A stretch of DNA of 64,000 bases from Proteromonas lacertae (lineage: Eukaryota; Sar; Bigyra; Opalinata; Proteromonadidae): the NCBI GenBank assembly GCA_002245135.1, contig NGBS01000314.1, forward strand, positions 62,001-126,000, given 5' to 3'. Numbering within the stretch: the stretch's first letter is position 1; each line of letters starts with the position of its first letter. The position numbers were made by a program, and so were the translations under genes. Of the stretch, positions 44,501-57,350 are shown in pieces. Under the pieces are notes generated by a model. The model did not search any database and was not told where the DNA came from. It saw only the letters and a program-made list of their open reading frames with translations.

Positions 44501-47500
44501 AATATAAGCTGTGAATTTCTGATCAATTGATATTTCATATCTACCATCACAATTAAATGGATTTTCAATTTCAACTTGTATTTCTTTATTAATATAAACA
44601 TCACCTTCATATCTTATTGTTTTTGCAGGATGGCGAGATGTTATTTGTGATTCTAATCGAAATACCATTGCTGCTGCTCCTAAACCACCATCTCTTTTAT
44701 TACTAAACACCAACTTTCCTTTAACACTTTTTGAAAATCTACTGATAAACTCTATTGGATAACTTAATGAACTACCTGGTTCTAATGATATTTCTTGACA
44801 ATCCATCTTGAAATCAGAGGATCCAGAATATTCTACAGTGTATAATATTGTCTTATTTGATGGATTTCTTAGCTGAATATTTTTTACTATTTTCTCACCT
44901 AATGCTCCTGTAAATACTATTGTTGTTTTTGGTAAGAATTGTGGTAATGTTTGATATAAGTATAATACAAACAATAACATATCTCTATCATTTGGATTTG
45001 TAAAGAAATTTAAACTTGGTACAAATGTTAATTTCAATAATTGTAAAGACTTTAAAAATCTATCAATATTCAATTTCTTATCTTCATCTGTACTTGGAGT
45101 TTCATTATAATGTGCTAATGGCATTCCTTCATTTCCCATTTCTGCTACATGACTTAATACTAAATGGATAAATATCACACCATTTGTTAAATTGTCTGTA
45201 AAATTAATTACTCGTTTTAAATAAGCACCATGCATTTTATGATGATGAATAGTCAACCATCTTAATAATAAATTCTCACTAATACCATATATATTACTGA
45301 CCTGTTATACTTGCATCTAATTGTGGTGTTATATTTCCTGAATTACTATTATCTTTTACGCCAGGTAAATTGAAGAAATTGATAGGTGAAACTCTGAACA
45401 ACACCAATATTCTTACTATTTGATATAATAAGGTAGTCCAACATGATAATGAATAATTAGGATATTCTTCTAAAAATGTATTCTGTAAAGATTTAATCTC
45501 CATATCTTGATATATTTTATCTGGATTTGTTTTCTCAATAACTTCGTTTTATACAATACATAATCATCTGATGATAATAATCCTTTTGGATCAACTGTAT
45601 TTAATAAAGCACCATGAGACTTTAAGAAATTCAACATTTCATTATACATTTCTATTTTCTTCTCTAATTTCTGATCTGGTTTAGTTGGCCATACTTTTGG
45701 CATTCCTGGTATTCTTTTATTTGTCAATAATCCTAGTAATTTATAAATCAAAACACCATCATCATATTTCAATTGTTCAATACTAGTAATTTGATCTGCT
45801 GAAATAGTTTGACTAATGAAATCTAATAAGAATGATATATTATGTTGAGATGGTATTGGAGATGGTGGAGTAACTTCTATATCAACAATTGACGATTTCC
45901 TACCATTTGTAATACTTTTCTTTGTATCTAATGATTTATAACCTTGTTTTCCAGATTGTAAATATTTTATATGATCAATTTCATATAATTGAACTGGTCT
46001 TTTATCTTGAGCATATAATGTATGGGTTTGATTGTGTGATAATATATATGGATAATTTGATAATAAACAATTATCAGCTGTACCTGTTACATTTATACTG
46101 AATCTGTTATTCTGATTATCACTAAAATCTATTCTTGCTGTAAATGACATACTCTTTGTTGCTGTAAATGTAACAACCACAGGTATTTTCTTTATCACAC
46201 TATTTACTACTTTGCCATTTGGAAATGATAATTCTAATGGTATTTTTGTTTGATCTAATGGTATTTTGTATTTCAAATCTAATGATTCATATCCACTATT
46301 AATAATATAAAACATACCAACAGCTTTTGTATTTAATGGAACAATTGGTAGAATAATTTCTTGACAATCAAATTCCAATTTGGGAAATGCACCTGATCCT
46401 TTAAACCCTAATTGCATATATTCAACATCTAAATTATGATCTAAGAATATTGGAACATGAGCTTTGAATGATTTTGCATCTTCTGGCAGAAATTCAACAT
46501 GTACTTTCATTGTTTCACCAACTAATAACTGTCCTTTCATTGGAGCAAGTGTGAATATTTCAGCATTCTCATCGATTTGATTTTCATTATCATTTACTAT
46601 TGCACCTGCTTGCCAATCAATTGTATTTGTGTCTTGATTCGTTAATGTAATCTCAGCATGATATGGAACTAATTTTGTTCTATCAAATGGAACAACTTTC
46701 ATTCCAAAATCAAGTAAACTTGTTGATAATAATAAACGAGGTGGAACTCCATTTCCTGTTACTACTCTACTGATATTTGGATTACTTCCAACTCCAATTA
46801 TTGTTAATGGGAATTCAAATGAATGTTCACCTTCTATTTTTGGATAAAACAATAAATTAAATTTCAATGTCTCTTTAGGTTCAATCACTAATTGGAATTT
46901 CATATATTTATGAACATTTGTTTCATCTTTTTCTTCTTCTCTCGTTTTATCAATAGGTATAACAACTGTTCTCTCTCCATTCTCTTTTGTAGGATAATCA
47001 TCTATTGTAAATTCAGAATTCTTTGATAAATCCAACAACATTAATGCTGTAATAGAACCACGATTCTCTATTGTTACTTTTCTTTTACATCTTCCACCGA
47101 TTATTACATCTCCCATATTATATTCATCTTCTAAAAGTAAAACTTCAGGAATTTTTGCTTCAGCTCTAACTGGTAATGTATATGATTTTCCACCTCTTAC
47201 TGTTAAAGTGATATTTGTTGATTGTTCTGAATAATTCTGTTCATTATTTGGTTTGATTATAACAGTTATTAATGAAGATGATTTTGGACTAATCATAAAT
47301 CTATCAGGTGATACTGTAAAGTCTTTATGATTTGATTGTGCCCATACAACAACTGGTGTTTGAGTATTTGGATTAGTTATTTTCCATTCTTTACTAGTTG
47401 CCATACCAACTGGAACTAATGACATATCCAATGAATTGGGTGTATATGTTATTTCACTTGGTGTTTCTTCAGCTCTACATCTAATCACTTGCGGTTTACC

Positions 47501-50080
47501 TCCTGTAATAACACACTTCAATATTATATCATTTGCTTTTTGATATTGAGGTGTATATTTCACATTAATATCTAAACCTAAATTTGGTTTTAACAAACCT
47601 TTGGACGGAGATACAGAATATACATCATCATCAGTACAACTCCAAATAAACTCAGCATCAACATTACCTGGATTATTCATTCTAATTGTTTGAGTTAATG
47701 AACTTTCTAAATTATCAGGAGGAAATCTGAAAAACAAATCATCTCTTGATACTTCTACAATTATTGGAATTACTAATGCCAATATTCTTACTTTTATTTT
47801 ATGAATACCATTAATTGTAAAATACACAAATTGTTCAAAGTTTTGTTCATGTTCAGCACACATAATTACATCAAATCCAGCTGTTGTTCCTGGAGGAATC
47901 ACTTGAGATTTTGGCTTACTTAATTTCAATTCATCATATTTATAATCAACTGAAACTAAAATACACTGGTGTAAATCATTATTAATACAAAAACTCTTTG
48001 CCACTTTTGAGTTTGTACTTACTCTACCAAAATCTAATACAGTTGGAGAAGCTCTAATATCTGCTAATTCTTCATCACTCAATTGTTGCTGACATGCTCT
48101 TGCTTCAGCTGGTGTTGATGGATTTGCTTTGAATTTCTTTTTAATTAACACATTTTCATCAGCAATATATGCAGGTTTCTTATTTATTATCTTTCCATTT
48201 GCATCAATTTCTTCTTTTAAATATAACTGATCTTTTGCTGGTGGTAATGGCAAACGAGGAGATAATAATCCATCAAATGGAGGAATTCCTAAATCAGTAC
48301 CTTCTGGATTAGTCATTATTTCATGAATATTGGCTGTTCTAGCTTCTTTCTTTGCCTTTTCCTTCTTCATTCTACTTTCTTTTATCATATTGTTATACTT
48401 CATTTTATGCTCTTTTATTTCTTCTAATTTTGATACACCAAACGTATAAATAGCATCATCCGTTAGTTTGAATAATCTTTCCTTTTGTCTAACTTCATCT
48501 TCTTGTTCTAAATAATCCCATGGATTTGGTCTTGTCCATTTTGGTGGATTTGTACTGTTTGTTCCAGCTAAGACATTAATAGCAAATTTTGGTTCTTCTT
48601 TCATTGTTTTGATATGATTTGTCTTATTACCTACTATATTACAAGTTCCTTGCACTCTTAATGGCAATACAGTCAATCCTTTATCACATACTATTTGAAA
48701 CATACTTTTAAATTTTCCTAATTGTGTAGGAATAAAACTAAAAACAACATCTAATGATTGTGATGGATATAATGTACCTGATGTTGGATTACAATGAAAA
48801 TGAGCAATTTTATTAATACACCAATCCATTGGTAATTCTTTACATTCATTTGTTAATGTAACAATATGATCTAATCTATCATTGGTTGAACAATCACCAA
48901 AATCAATTTTATTCGTACTTATTAACATCATAGGTTGAATCATTCTTGAAGATACATTGTAAGTCATCATTTGTCTTGTTTCTGAACATTCAAATGTCAC
49001 TTGTGTTGAATATGGTACTGATGGATCATCAGGCATCTCACTTTTAAATCCTTGACTTCTACCATCAAATTTGGGTTTGAATGTAAAATTCACTACTTTT
49101 TCTTCATAAGGATTTACTAAGCCAGTTTTTGGTGTAAAAACAAGTGGATCATAATCAACGGGTATAGTTTGTACTACTGAATCAATAGCTTCAACTTTGT
49201 CTTCATTATTATTTTCATTATCATTATTTTTCTTTTCTTCATTATTACCACCATTATTACTTCCATCATTGTGTGAAATCATAAAGGTACAAGGCTCAGG
49301 ACCATTATTTACTACTACAATTGGTATTGTCTTTTGCTGACCATAATACATTGGTCCAAATGAAAAACAATCTACACTTTCTCTATTACTTGAAAATAAC
49401 ACTTCTAATTTCTGATCAACAACTGTTGCACTTATATCTATCACTTTATCAGGCTGATCTTTTACATGTACAGTTGCTATTCCACGATAAGTACCTACCA
49501 CATTACCTGTGAATTGAAATCTTATCTTTTCTTTCCAACTTTCATCATCTTCTGGATGATATCTTGGTTTTGCTTTCAACATTGATTTGGATGGACTTAC
49601 TTTTACATTTGAACCTTCTTCTACTTCTATTTCGTATATACCATCAGCTAAACCTTCATTTCGAATTTCTATATAAGATGAACAATTATTACCCAAAACT
49701 ACTCTACCAAAGTCTATAAATGGTTGGAACTCAAACTGAGGATGAGGAAAATAAGCATGTAATGGAATTTCCATATGACCATCATTATCATAAGCAATGT
49801 AGAAAGAATCATGACAATCCTTTGTTTCTTGTGTTGAAAATGTTACATCAACCTTCAAGTCTAATCCAGGAGAAACTGTAGTGGTTGTAACAGTATCAAC
49901 TGTGAAATTAGGATTTGTTGGTGGATCTATTCTTACTCTATGTGGAACAGTATCTGCATTTTGAATTGTAAATGTTATCACATATTGAGGTCCTGCTGCT
50001 ACACCTTGAAATTCAATTTCTGGAGGAAACACTCTAATTGATCCTTTTTGCTCTGAAAGACTAATACCCAATGTTGTCAT
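41503..50080 (-). CDS. CFAP47: CFAP47-like giant ASH-domain ciliary protein
   Basis: Three long frames and one short one add up to about 2850 residues of repeated ASH/HYDIN-type immunoglobulin-like modules, such as GTLYPSQSLDVVFSFIPTQL. Two calponin-homology-like segments lie mid-protein: ITSIEQLKYDDGVLIYKLLG (about 45780) and ENLLLRWLTIHHHKMHG (about 45250). This order resembles CFAP47, an axonemal protein needed for sperm flagella in mammals; HYDIN is the alternative. Frames join by a -1 break in AAAA near 45547, a 19-nt GTAATA...TTAG intron near 45276-45294, and an extra base near 43730. The N-terminus is MTTLGISLSEQKGS. Confidence 0.85.
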
Positions 50081-50232
50081 GTAATAAAATTATTTTGTAT
50101 TGGATATAGAAATTTAGTTTGTGAGAGATTTTTAAATGAAATTATTAAAAAACGATTTTTGAGGTTTGAGTTTGATCAAGCTTTTTGTTTTTAACGACAA
50201 TCAGTAAATAGAAGAAAAATTAGATTTATATT
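50081..50232. promoter_or_regulatory. Bidirectional spacer, CFAP47 / kinesin
   Basis: 152 bp separate the ATGs of two axoneme/microtubule genes, so they may be co-expressed. It contains TTTGAGGTTTGAGTTTGATC near 50160, broadly like the TTGAGGTTTTG before CCP5. No X-box-like RFX site is obvious. Confidence 0.45.
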
Positions 50233-53082
50233 ATGAGGTATGATTGTATATTAGAAATTATCGTCAAATAGTCAAATAAACAAAACAACTTGTGAATCAA
50301 TTAAAGTATGTGTAAGAGTTAGACCTAAACTAGAAAATGAAAATGAAAGGCAGGAGTGTGTTACATGCACTAGTACTTCAGTTATTGTTCAAAATAGACT
50401 AAAGTGCAGATACGACTATATTTTCTCACAGACATCCACTCAAGATGATTTAGTTTCTAAATGCATGCCGATGATAGAGTATGTAAATATAATATTATTG
50501 AATATATTGTAGAGATTTTCTTCAAGGATATAACTGTACAATATTTGCCTATGGTCAAACAGGAAGTGGTAAAACACACTCAATGTTTGGTAAAGGTTTA
50601 GAAGAAATGTTCTTGAAAGGACAAAGTTTTAATAATTTACTTCACAACAATTGGGGTATTATTCCAAGATCTGTTGAGTATCTATTTCAATCAATGGCTA
50701 ATCTAAGATTGCATGAAAGCAATTCTACATTCTCATTGTATTGCTCATTTCTACAAATATATAACGATGAAATTTTTGATTTATTACAAGACAAGAATAT
50801 GAAATATCCATTGAAATTGAACGAATATCCAAAACCAGGACAAAAAGGTATTAATGTTGTGATAAGAGGATTATCTGAAGTAAGAGTCTATTCATTAGAA
50901 GATGTTATGTCATTGTTATATAAAGGTATTGCTAATAGATCAACTTCATCAACTGAATATAATGCTACTAGTAGTAGATCACATGCAATTCTTCAAGTAT
51001 ATATATATATATCATATGATATAATTATAATTATTATAGCTGAGATTAGAAAGTGAAGAAATTACAGAAGATAATATTATCATCAGAAAGACTTCAAAAT
51101 GTAACTTAGTAGATTTAGCTGGTTCAGAAAAATGGAATACTAATTACAAGTTTGATGCTAAAAGAACAAATGAATTGATTAATATTAATACAAGTCTACT
51201 GGCATTAGGTAATTGTATTGCTGCATTAGGATCTAATAATAGTCATATTCCTTATAGAGATAGTAAATTAACGAGATTATTACAAGATTCATTAGGTGGA
51301 AATACAAAAACATTGTTGTTAGTTACTATATCTCCTCTAGTTGAATATGAAGATGAAACTGTCAGTTCATTGACATTTGGTGATAGAGCGAAAAAAGTGA
51401 TGATTAAAGCACAAATCAATACTGTTAGTGATTCATCAAACCAATTTTCTGATTTGAATCATCAATTACTTCAATTACATAAGGATTATGCTCAATTAGA
51501 ATTAGAGAATTTGGATTTAAAAAGAAAATTGAGAGATCATACAAATCATAAGGATGGATATAATGAAGATGAATTTAATGACAATGATCAAGAAGATATT
51601 ATCAATCTTAGAAAAGAATTGACAATTTTATCAGATAATTTTAAAGATATTAAATCAACAATGGAGTATTATAAAGACACTATTGAAGTTCAAAAAGCTA
51701 AAATTAGATCATTAGAAAATGAATTACTACAGTATAAAATGTCAACAAATAGATCCACTGATTCTGAGAGAAATAATAATAGTAATACTCCTTTTATTGA
51801 AATAGAAAACAAACCAAGAGATGTTACATATGATATTAATCAAGATCCACTACAACAAATGCAAAGTTCAGATGATTCTTTGACTTTTACATTTCTCAAT
51901 TCACCAATACATGAAAGCGAAAATAAAACAATCAATAACAACATTCCACCATTAGATTTACCTTATCAAAGTAAATGTTCTCATGACGATCAACCTGAAA
52001 CGTATATAAATCCAAGAGATATTCAAGTTTTAACAATGCAATCAGGTTGTAGTGTAGAATTAGCTCAAGAAATGTTAATACAATTTGATGGAGATGTTGT
52101 TACTGCATTAGAAGAAATATTAGATATAAAAAAGACAATGGAAGAGGAAGAGAATAACAAAAATCATCAAAATAATGAACAAGAAGAAAATGATAAAGAG
52201 TTTAATGAATATGATAATGAAAATGAATTAGAAGAACAACAACATCAGCATGAGGAAAAACAACAGGATGAATATTATGATGAAGAAAATGATAATGATA
52301 ATGAAGAAGAAGCTGGTATTTATATTGAACCTCCAAGATTTATTTACTCACAAGATGAAAGAAGAAGTTATTCAAATCATTCAGATGAGGGTAATATTGA
52401 TGATGAACAAATGCAGATTAAAGTAAAACCATCAACTGATCCTGTAATTAGTAGAAAGCATAGAAGCAAATCTACTAAACATGGTTATGCTGATGAAGAT
52501 GAAGATTACTATCGACAGGAAATTGAAGATTTTAATTTGTATATGCAAAGTAACAAATACAAAAATGAAGTAGAGAAATTACCACCATTGAAGAATAAAA
52601 AGAAAGACAAAAGAACAGAGAATCTTAGAAAATTGAATAGAACAGATTCTAATATGTCTGTTATTCAAAGAGCACCAATACCGTTAGAGAAATTGAAGAA
52701 AGATCCTTATGCTTACTATGAAAGACCTATTCTACAGACAAATAGAACAATTTTTACATCCAGAAAAGATGACAAAAAGAATGAAAAAGAAAGAAAGAAG
52801 GAATTGACAAAATTACAACAAAAGAAGAAGAAACTAACAGAAGAAGAGAAAGAGTATAATCAACCAAGAAATCCACATTTAGAAGCTGTTTATGGTTATT
52901 ATCCTCCTATGAAGAGTCAAGCTCATGTAGAACAAAAAGGAAAAGCAAGTAATAAAGCTAAAGCTAAAAGATTATTAAAACAAAGTCAAAGTGAATTGCT
53001 ATTGACAAACAAGAGAAGTTTATTAAGAGATTATAAAAACTTGATGGTGTTAACTACTACACCTCCAGAAGAATTTGTGTAA
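50233..53082 (+). CDS. Kinesin motor protein with C-terminal UBA-like segment
   Basis: A 5-nt first exon (ATGAG) and a 34-nt intron (50238-50271) lead into SQINKTTCESIKVCVRVRP; further introns are about 50478-50511 and 50999-51041. The N-terminal motor is complete: GQTGSGKTHSM P-loop, YNATSSRSHA switch I, NLVDLAGSEKW switch II, INTSLLALGNCIAALG and HIPYRDSKLTRLLQDSLGG. Coiled coil follows (about 51430-51750). Near 52006-52130, NPRDIQVLTMQSGCSVELAQ and FDGDVVTALEEIL resemble a UBA/NAC-type fold. The tail is acidic then basic. The subfamily is not clear. Confidence 0.9.
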
Positions 53083-53238
53083 TTTCATAATATATATTTA
53101 TTAATGTTTATTTCTTATTTGAATTTATTTTCTCTAGTTATTCATTTGATATAAACCATTTAATTTTGTGAATTTTAAATTAGGGTAAATAGAGTTACTT
53201 AATTTAATATGTTAAAAATAAAATTTGATAGTGGTTAA
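53083..53238. other. AT-rich spacer
   Basis: I see only the kinesin 3' flank here; no feature. Confidence 0.4.
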
Positions 53239-53880
53239 CAGGGTTGTATAAATAGGTAACCTATAGGTTATAGGTAAAACCTATAATCTAGCTTTGACCT
53301 TAGGTTGGTCAAACCTCAAGCATTATTTTGTTAAAATCTATTTTAATAACTTACAGAGTAACATTTGTTTAATACAAACTATCATACTATATAAAATATT
53401 ATTCCTGCTTCTTATTTTACTTTAGTTACTATAGTTATGACTAAGATTGGTTGAAATTGTATAAATATCTATTCTGATATATTATATTCATCTACAAACT
53501 ACTCAATAGTGATATTTAACATATTTATAAAAAACTTGTTATTTTGATGACTAATTTATATTGATTAATATCTCTAAAAAACAAATATTAATGTAATTAT
53601 AATAATAAATCTATATTTCTGGATATTAATGATTTGTTTTCAATAAGTCTCTTACTTTCTCAGTTTCTGAAAATAAATAATCATTATAAAACTCTCTTAG
53701 AGGTATAATATATCCTAGTTTGAAGTAAAAACTTCTAAATTCTGGTGAGTCTAATATTGTGGTACTGACTGCATTGAAGGTTATTAATTTAAATAGATCT
53801 TTGTTGACAGAATCTGAATTGACTTTGACTTTTACCATATTCAATAATCTGAATATTATATTTCAATCACGTTTTTCCAA
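53239..53880 (-). mobile_element. hAT remnant, one end plus transposase fragment
   Basis: CAGGGTTGTATAAATAGGTA at 53239 is a hAT end nearly identical to that at 20910. A minus-strand fragment at 53626-53838 encodes MVKVKVNSDSVNKDLFKLIT, TILDSPEFRSFYFKLGYIIP. This resembles the region after the BED finger in hAT transposases (S-x-x-F-x-x-F-x-x-x-L-x-Y-x-(I/V)-P). The opposite end and most of the coding sequence are missing. Confidence 0.65.
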
Positions 53881-54030
53881 AACATTTCGCAGTAGTTAAT
53901 ATTTTTATGAAACATTTTATAATTGAATAAATGAACAACTTCTTTCAATGCGAAAGGAGGTAATGTGATATCCCTATAGTTTCATTTATTATAAAGTCTT
54001 ATAAATATTGAGTAATTATACATCTAAAGA

Positions 54031-54105
54031 ATCTAAATCTTAAAAAATAAAGATTTACTTAGTCAAACCATCAAGCTTGATGTTTTTTTCTTTTATTTTT
54101 TTTTT
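54031..54105 (-). repeat. Inverted copy of the 20198-20269 repeat
   Basis: AAAGATTTACTTAGTCAAAC, CATCAAGCTTGATG and the following T-rich run match 20198-20269 in inverse orientation almost exactly. It abuts the end of the next hAT remnant, as it abuts hAT-like sequence at 20 kb. Confidence 0.8.
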
Positions 54106-55730
54106 AGGGCTGTATAAATTGATCAACCAACCAACCAATTGTTGTAACCATTGGTTTGAAATAAACCATTGGTGGGCATGCTAAATATTTTTGTGAAATT
54201 TTGAATAGATTAGGAAATCTTTGTTGTATGAGAAGCCATAACTCAGAATTATTTTTCTTTGTGCTATTCACTATGTTGTATTGCATAAACCTCTCCAGTT
54301 CATTATCAACATCTGCTATTTTCCTCTTGATTCCTTTACAGGATAAGCACAAATCTAAATCGTTTTCACTGTCTAGTTCACTATTATCTATTTGTACATA
54401 ATTATCTTCTTTCTCTTCATCATATATTACTTGTAATGATGTTGTTGTCAATCTTAATTCTTCATTACTGAATAAAATACAATTCTGAATATATGACTTA
54501 GTTCGTAAGTCTAATAAACAACACATTAATGGTATAAAACTATCGTTGTTAATATTATTAACTCTTTCTATTAAATTGTTTCTGATTGCTATATTGTATT
54601 CTTTCAAATCCTGGGGTAATTCAATATAGTCCATCTCATGGATTAACTGCTTTAATTTGAGGTAGGCTAAGCTAATTGTTATATTATTTGATTCTAATTC
54701 TATAGTTTAACTATTTATAGGTGATAACATTTTTAGAATACCATTCAGTACTATAAAATCTGAAGGAATATACTTATATAGACTGTCATTTGGTTTTTCT
54801 GCTTTGATTCCCATTCTCTTATATTTTTCGAAATCTGTAATTAATTTACTTATTTTATTTTAGTAAATTACCAATTCTTCTTTCACTTCGCTGATTTTGG
54901 ATAATACAGCATAGATGGAATTCCATCTAGTGACTGTATATGATGGAATTGATGTTGATATAACTTTTCTATTTGAACAGGTTCTAAGTTCTTTAGCTAA
55001 AGTGAGATATACATCAACTACATCTTACATTCGAGATATTAATATCTTTTATTGATTTTACCATATTTGGAGCATTGTCACTAGTCACAGATGTAATTTT
55101 TATGTTGAACTCATTTTTTAATTTCATTATCAAATCGGAGATAGTCTCTTATTTCTCATTTGAGACTTCAGTTACTGCCATAGTGTATAATTTTTGTATA
55201 AAATCATCATTTAAATATACACAACTTACTGCAATATACTGTACACACGCTTGACTCTTCCAACCATCCATCATAATACTAACACTACGGCTATTTAGCT
55301 CTGCTTGTAAATTACTTTTCTTTTCTTTAAATTTTAATTCCAAATACTCTGTGTATGTTTTTCTTCTGGGTGCATTGTAATTGAGCTGTCTGCAAAAGCC
55401 TCTAAAATCTTGAGAATCCAGAAATGAAGCTGATGTTCCACTATTAGTTATAAAATCAAATAATTTGTTATTTATATTAATTTGGTCAAGTCTCTTTTCA
55501 CTATCTTAATATTTGTGAGCATTTTCCATATGCGCTCTTACAGCTTTCCCATTGGCAGCATTTCCTTTATAGTATTTACCACAAAGGACGCATACACACA
55601 TTTCGCTATCTTGTATCTTCAAGAATCTATTCCAGTGATTCTTTGTGTGGTTAAATGATAATTTCTCTAATTTGTGAGAATTGAACAAGTTTATTACCTC
55701 ACTGCAAGCACCAGGAGGTAGTCCTAAATC
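54106..55730 (-). pseudogene. Decayed hAT transposase (BED finger to dimerisation domain)
   Basis: Read on the minus strand in order, 55688-55506 encodes a BED-type finger (CVLCGKYYKGNAANG ... HMENAHK). 55343-55149 encodes the start of the RNase H-like core (SVSIMMDGWKSQ, first catalytic Asp). About 55110 reads SDNAPNMVKSI, the usual DNA-NM motif. 54634-54104 ends with LLDLRTKS and SELWLLIQQRFPNLFKISQK, the dimerisation region. Several stops and frame breaks interrupt it. The left end AGGGCTGTATAAATTGATCA (54107) is hAT-like; no matching right end with a duplication was found. Confidence 0.85.
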
Positions 55731-56089
55731 CCTAAAAAATAAAAATGGAGTTTATAAAAATATAGTATATACATAACGAAGATATAAAATGAATCTTTAA
55801 TAGTTTGTCAAGCCAAAGATTATTTTATGTGTTATAAATGCTATTTTTTCATTTATGTTATTTAATTAGATTATATATATTATTGTAAATTGTCTTCATC
55901 CAATTAAACAAACTATAAAGCAAAAATAAATCAATCAACCAATTGGTTAAATTGGTTTTGATATTTACATCAAGAATAGATGAATATTTGGTTATGTGTA
56001 TTATTTGATATGTGGAAGATTATGGATTGTCGATTGGTTACTAAGAGTTTATATGAGCTATAGATTGGTCATTGACCAATGGGATCTTG

Positions 56090-56440
56090 CGTTTTGGGTG
56101 TCCACTCAAAATTTGGACACCCTATTTCTAGAGGTGTTTCAACCTCAATACTCATATTTATCTTACTATTATCATAAATCTAAGCGTTTCTGAACTTATC
56201 TTTGTATTTCGTTAATTTTCAATTCACACATTATGACATTATTTTTAAAATTTGAGCACCTCATGGTCCAGACTATAGAGCATAATAACTGCATCTTGGA
56301 TCTCCAATTTTTATTTATATATTATGCTTATTGAATGAGAGTGCTCAAAAAATAACAAGAATCGACACAAACATAAGTTTGATCATTTTTTCAATTTTTA
56401 TTTTTTGAGCACCTGCCTCCTATAGGAAGTAAGGGCTCAA
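56090..56440 (+). repeat. Solo, diverged MULE terminal repeat
   Basis: ACACCCTATTTCTAGAGGTG, CTTATCTTTGTATTTCGTTA, TGACATTATTTTTAAAATTT and ATGCTTATTGAATGA follow the same order as the MULE repeat at 10085-10400 (ACACCCTATTTCTAGTGGTG and so on), with many substitutions. No transposase or second repeat is present nearby. It is an older relative of the 10-kb element. Confidence 0.75.
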
Positions 56441-56689
56441 TATAATAATATATTATGTGTATATGATGATTATATCAAACATTAATTTAATTATATTAAT
56501 CAAATTTTCGTAATTTAGCTATTTCCTTAATTATTTATAATTGATTTATATGCATAATAAAATAATACACATATGTAACACATAATATTTATATGTACCT
56601 ATTTATACTTTTATCAAACATATTTGTAAATATTTCTAATTATAAGCATACAAAACACTAATAGATGTATATTTATTTGTTACTCAATG

Positions 56690-57350
56690 ATAATTTAACC
56701 TTTGACTTAAAAATCAAATCAAAAATCCATAATAACATCAATGTGTCTTTTTTTCTCAGTTTGCAAAGCTTCTACTATAGCTAAATTTGCACCTTCTTCT
56801 ACTACATTACCTTCTTTACTAATACATCTGTAAAACTACCAGTCATTAAGACAAGTTAAGAATTTGGAATGATTTACTTCAGGTTTTGGAATCATGCTTT
56901 GATAATTTGCTTTCTAAAGCATTTCTTACATCTATAGTGAAGTTACCTCCATAACCTTCTGCTAATCTTTTCATATATTGTACAGCTACTTCTTTAACTG
57001 TGTATAACTTTTACTTTATTAAATCACCTATTTTAGAAACCTTTGTATGTTTAAAACAGAGTTAACTTCTACATCACCACATAATCTCAATACTATTTTT
57101 ATTTCTTTTCCATTCTATAAACAAGTCTCGATTATCACTTTAACAAGTACATTGGTCTTATGACGTTCCGCTACAATAGGAATAATTTCTTTATTTTAAT
57201 ATTTTTAGTTATTTTCTTTTAATGCTACAACAATAGCCTTATCTGAGCTATCATCGTTATCTTTTATAAATATTTTGGCTTCTTGCAATTTTATCTCTGG
57301 AGTTGTTACATCTAGTTGTTACTCTCCTCATTTTTACTTTCATTCATTAT
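56690..57350 (-). pseudogene. Decayed protein-coding remnant, family unknown
   Basis: Minus-strand translation shows ordinary protein-like stretches broken by many stops: LQEAKIFIKDNDDSSDKAIV, NKEIIPIVAERHKTNVLVKV, SMIPKPEVNHSKFLTCLND and EGNVVEEGANLAIVEALQTE. Amino-acid use is not random for such AT-rich DNA. I do not recognise the ancestral gene. Confidence 0.4.
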
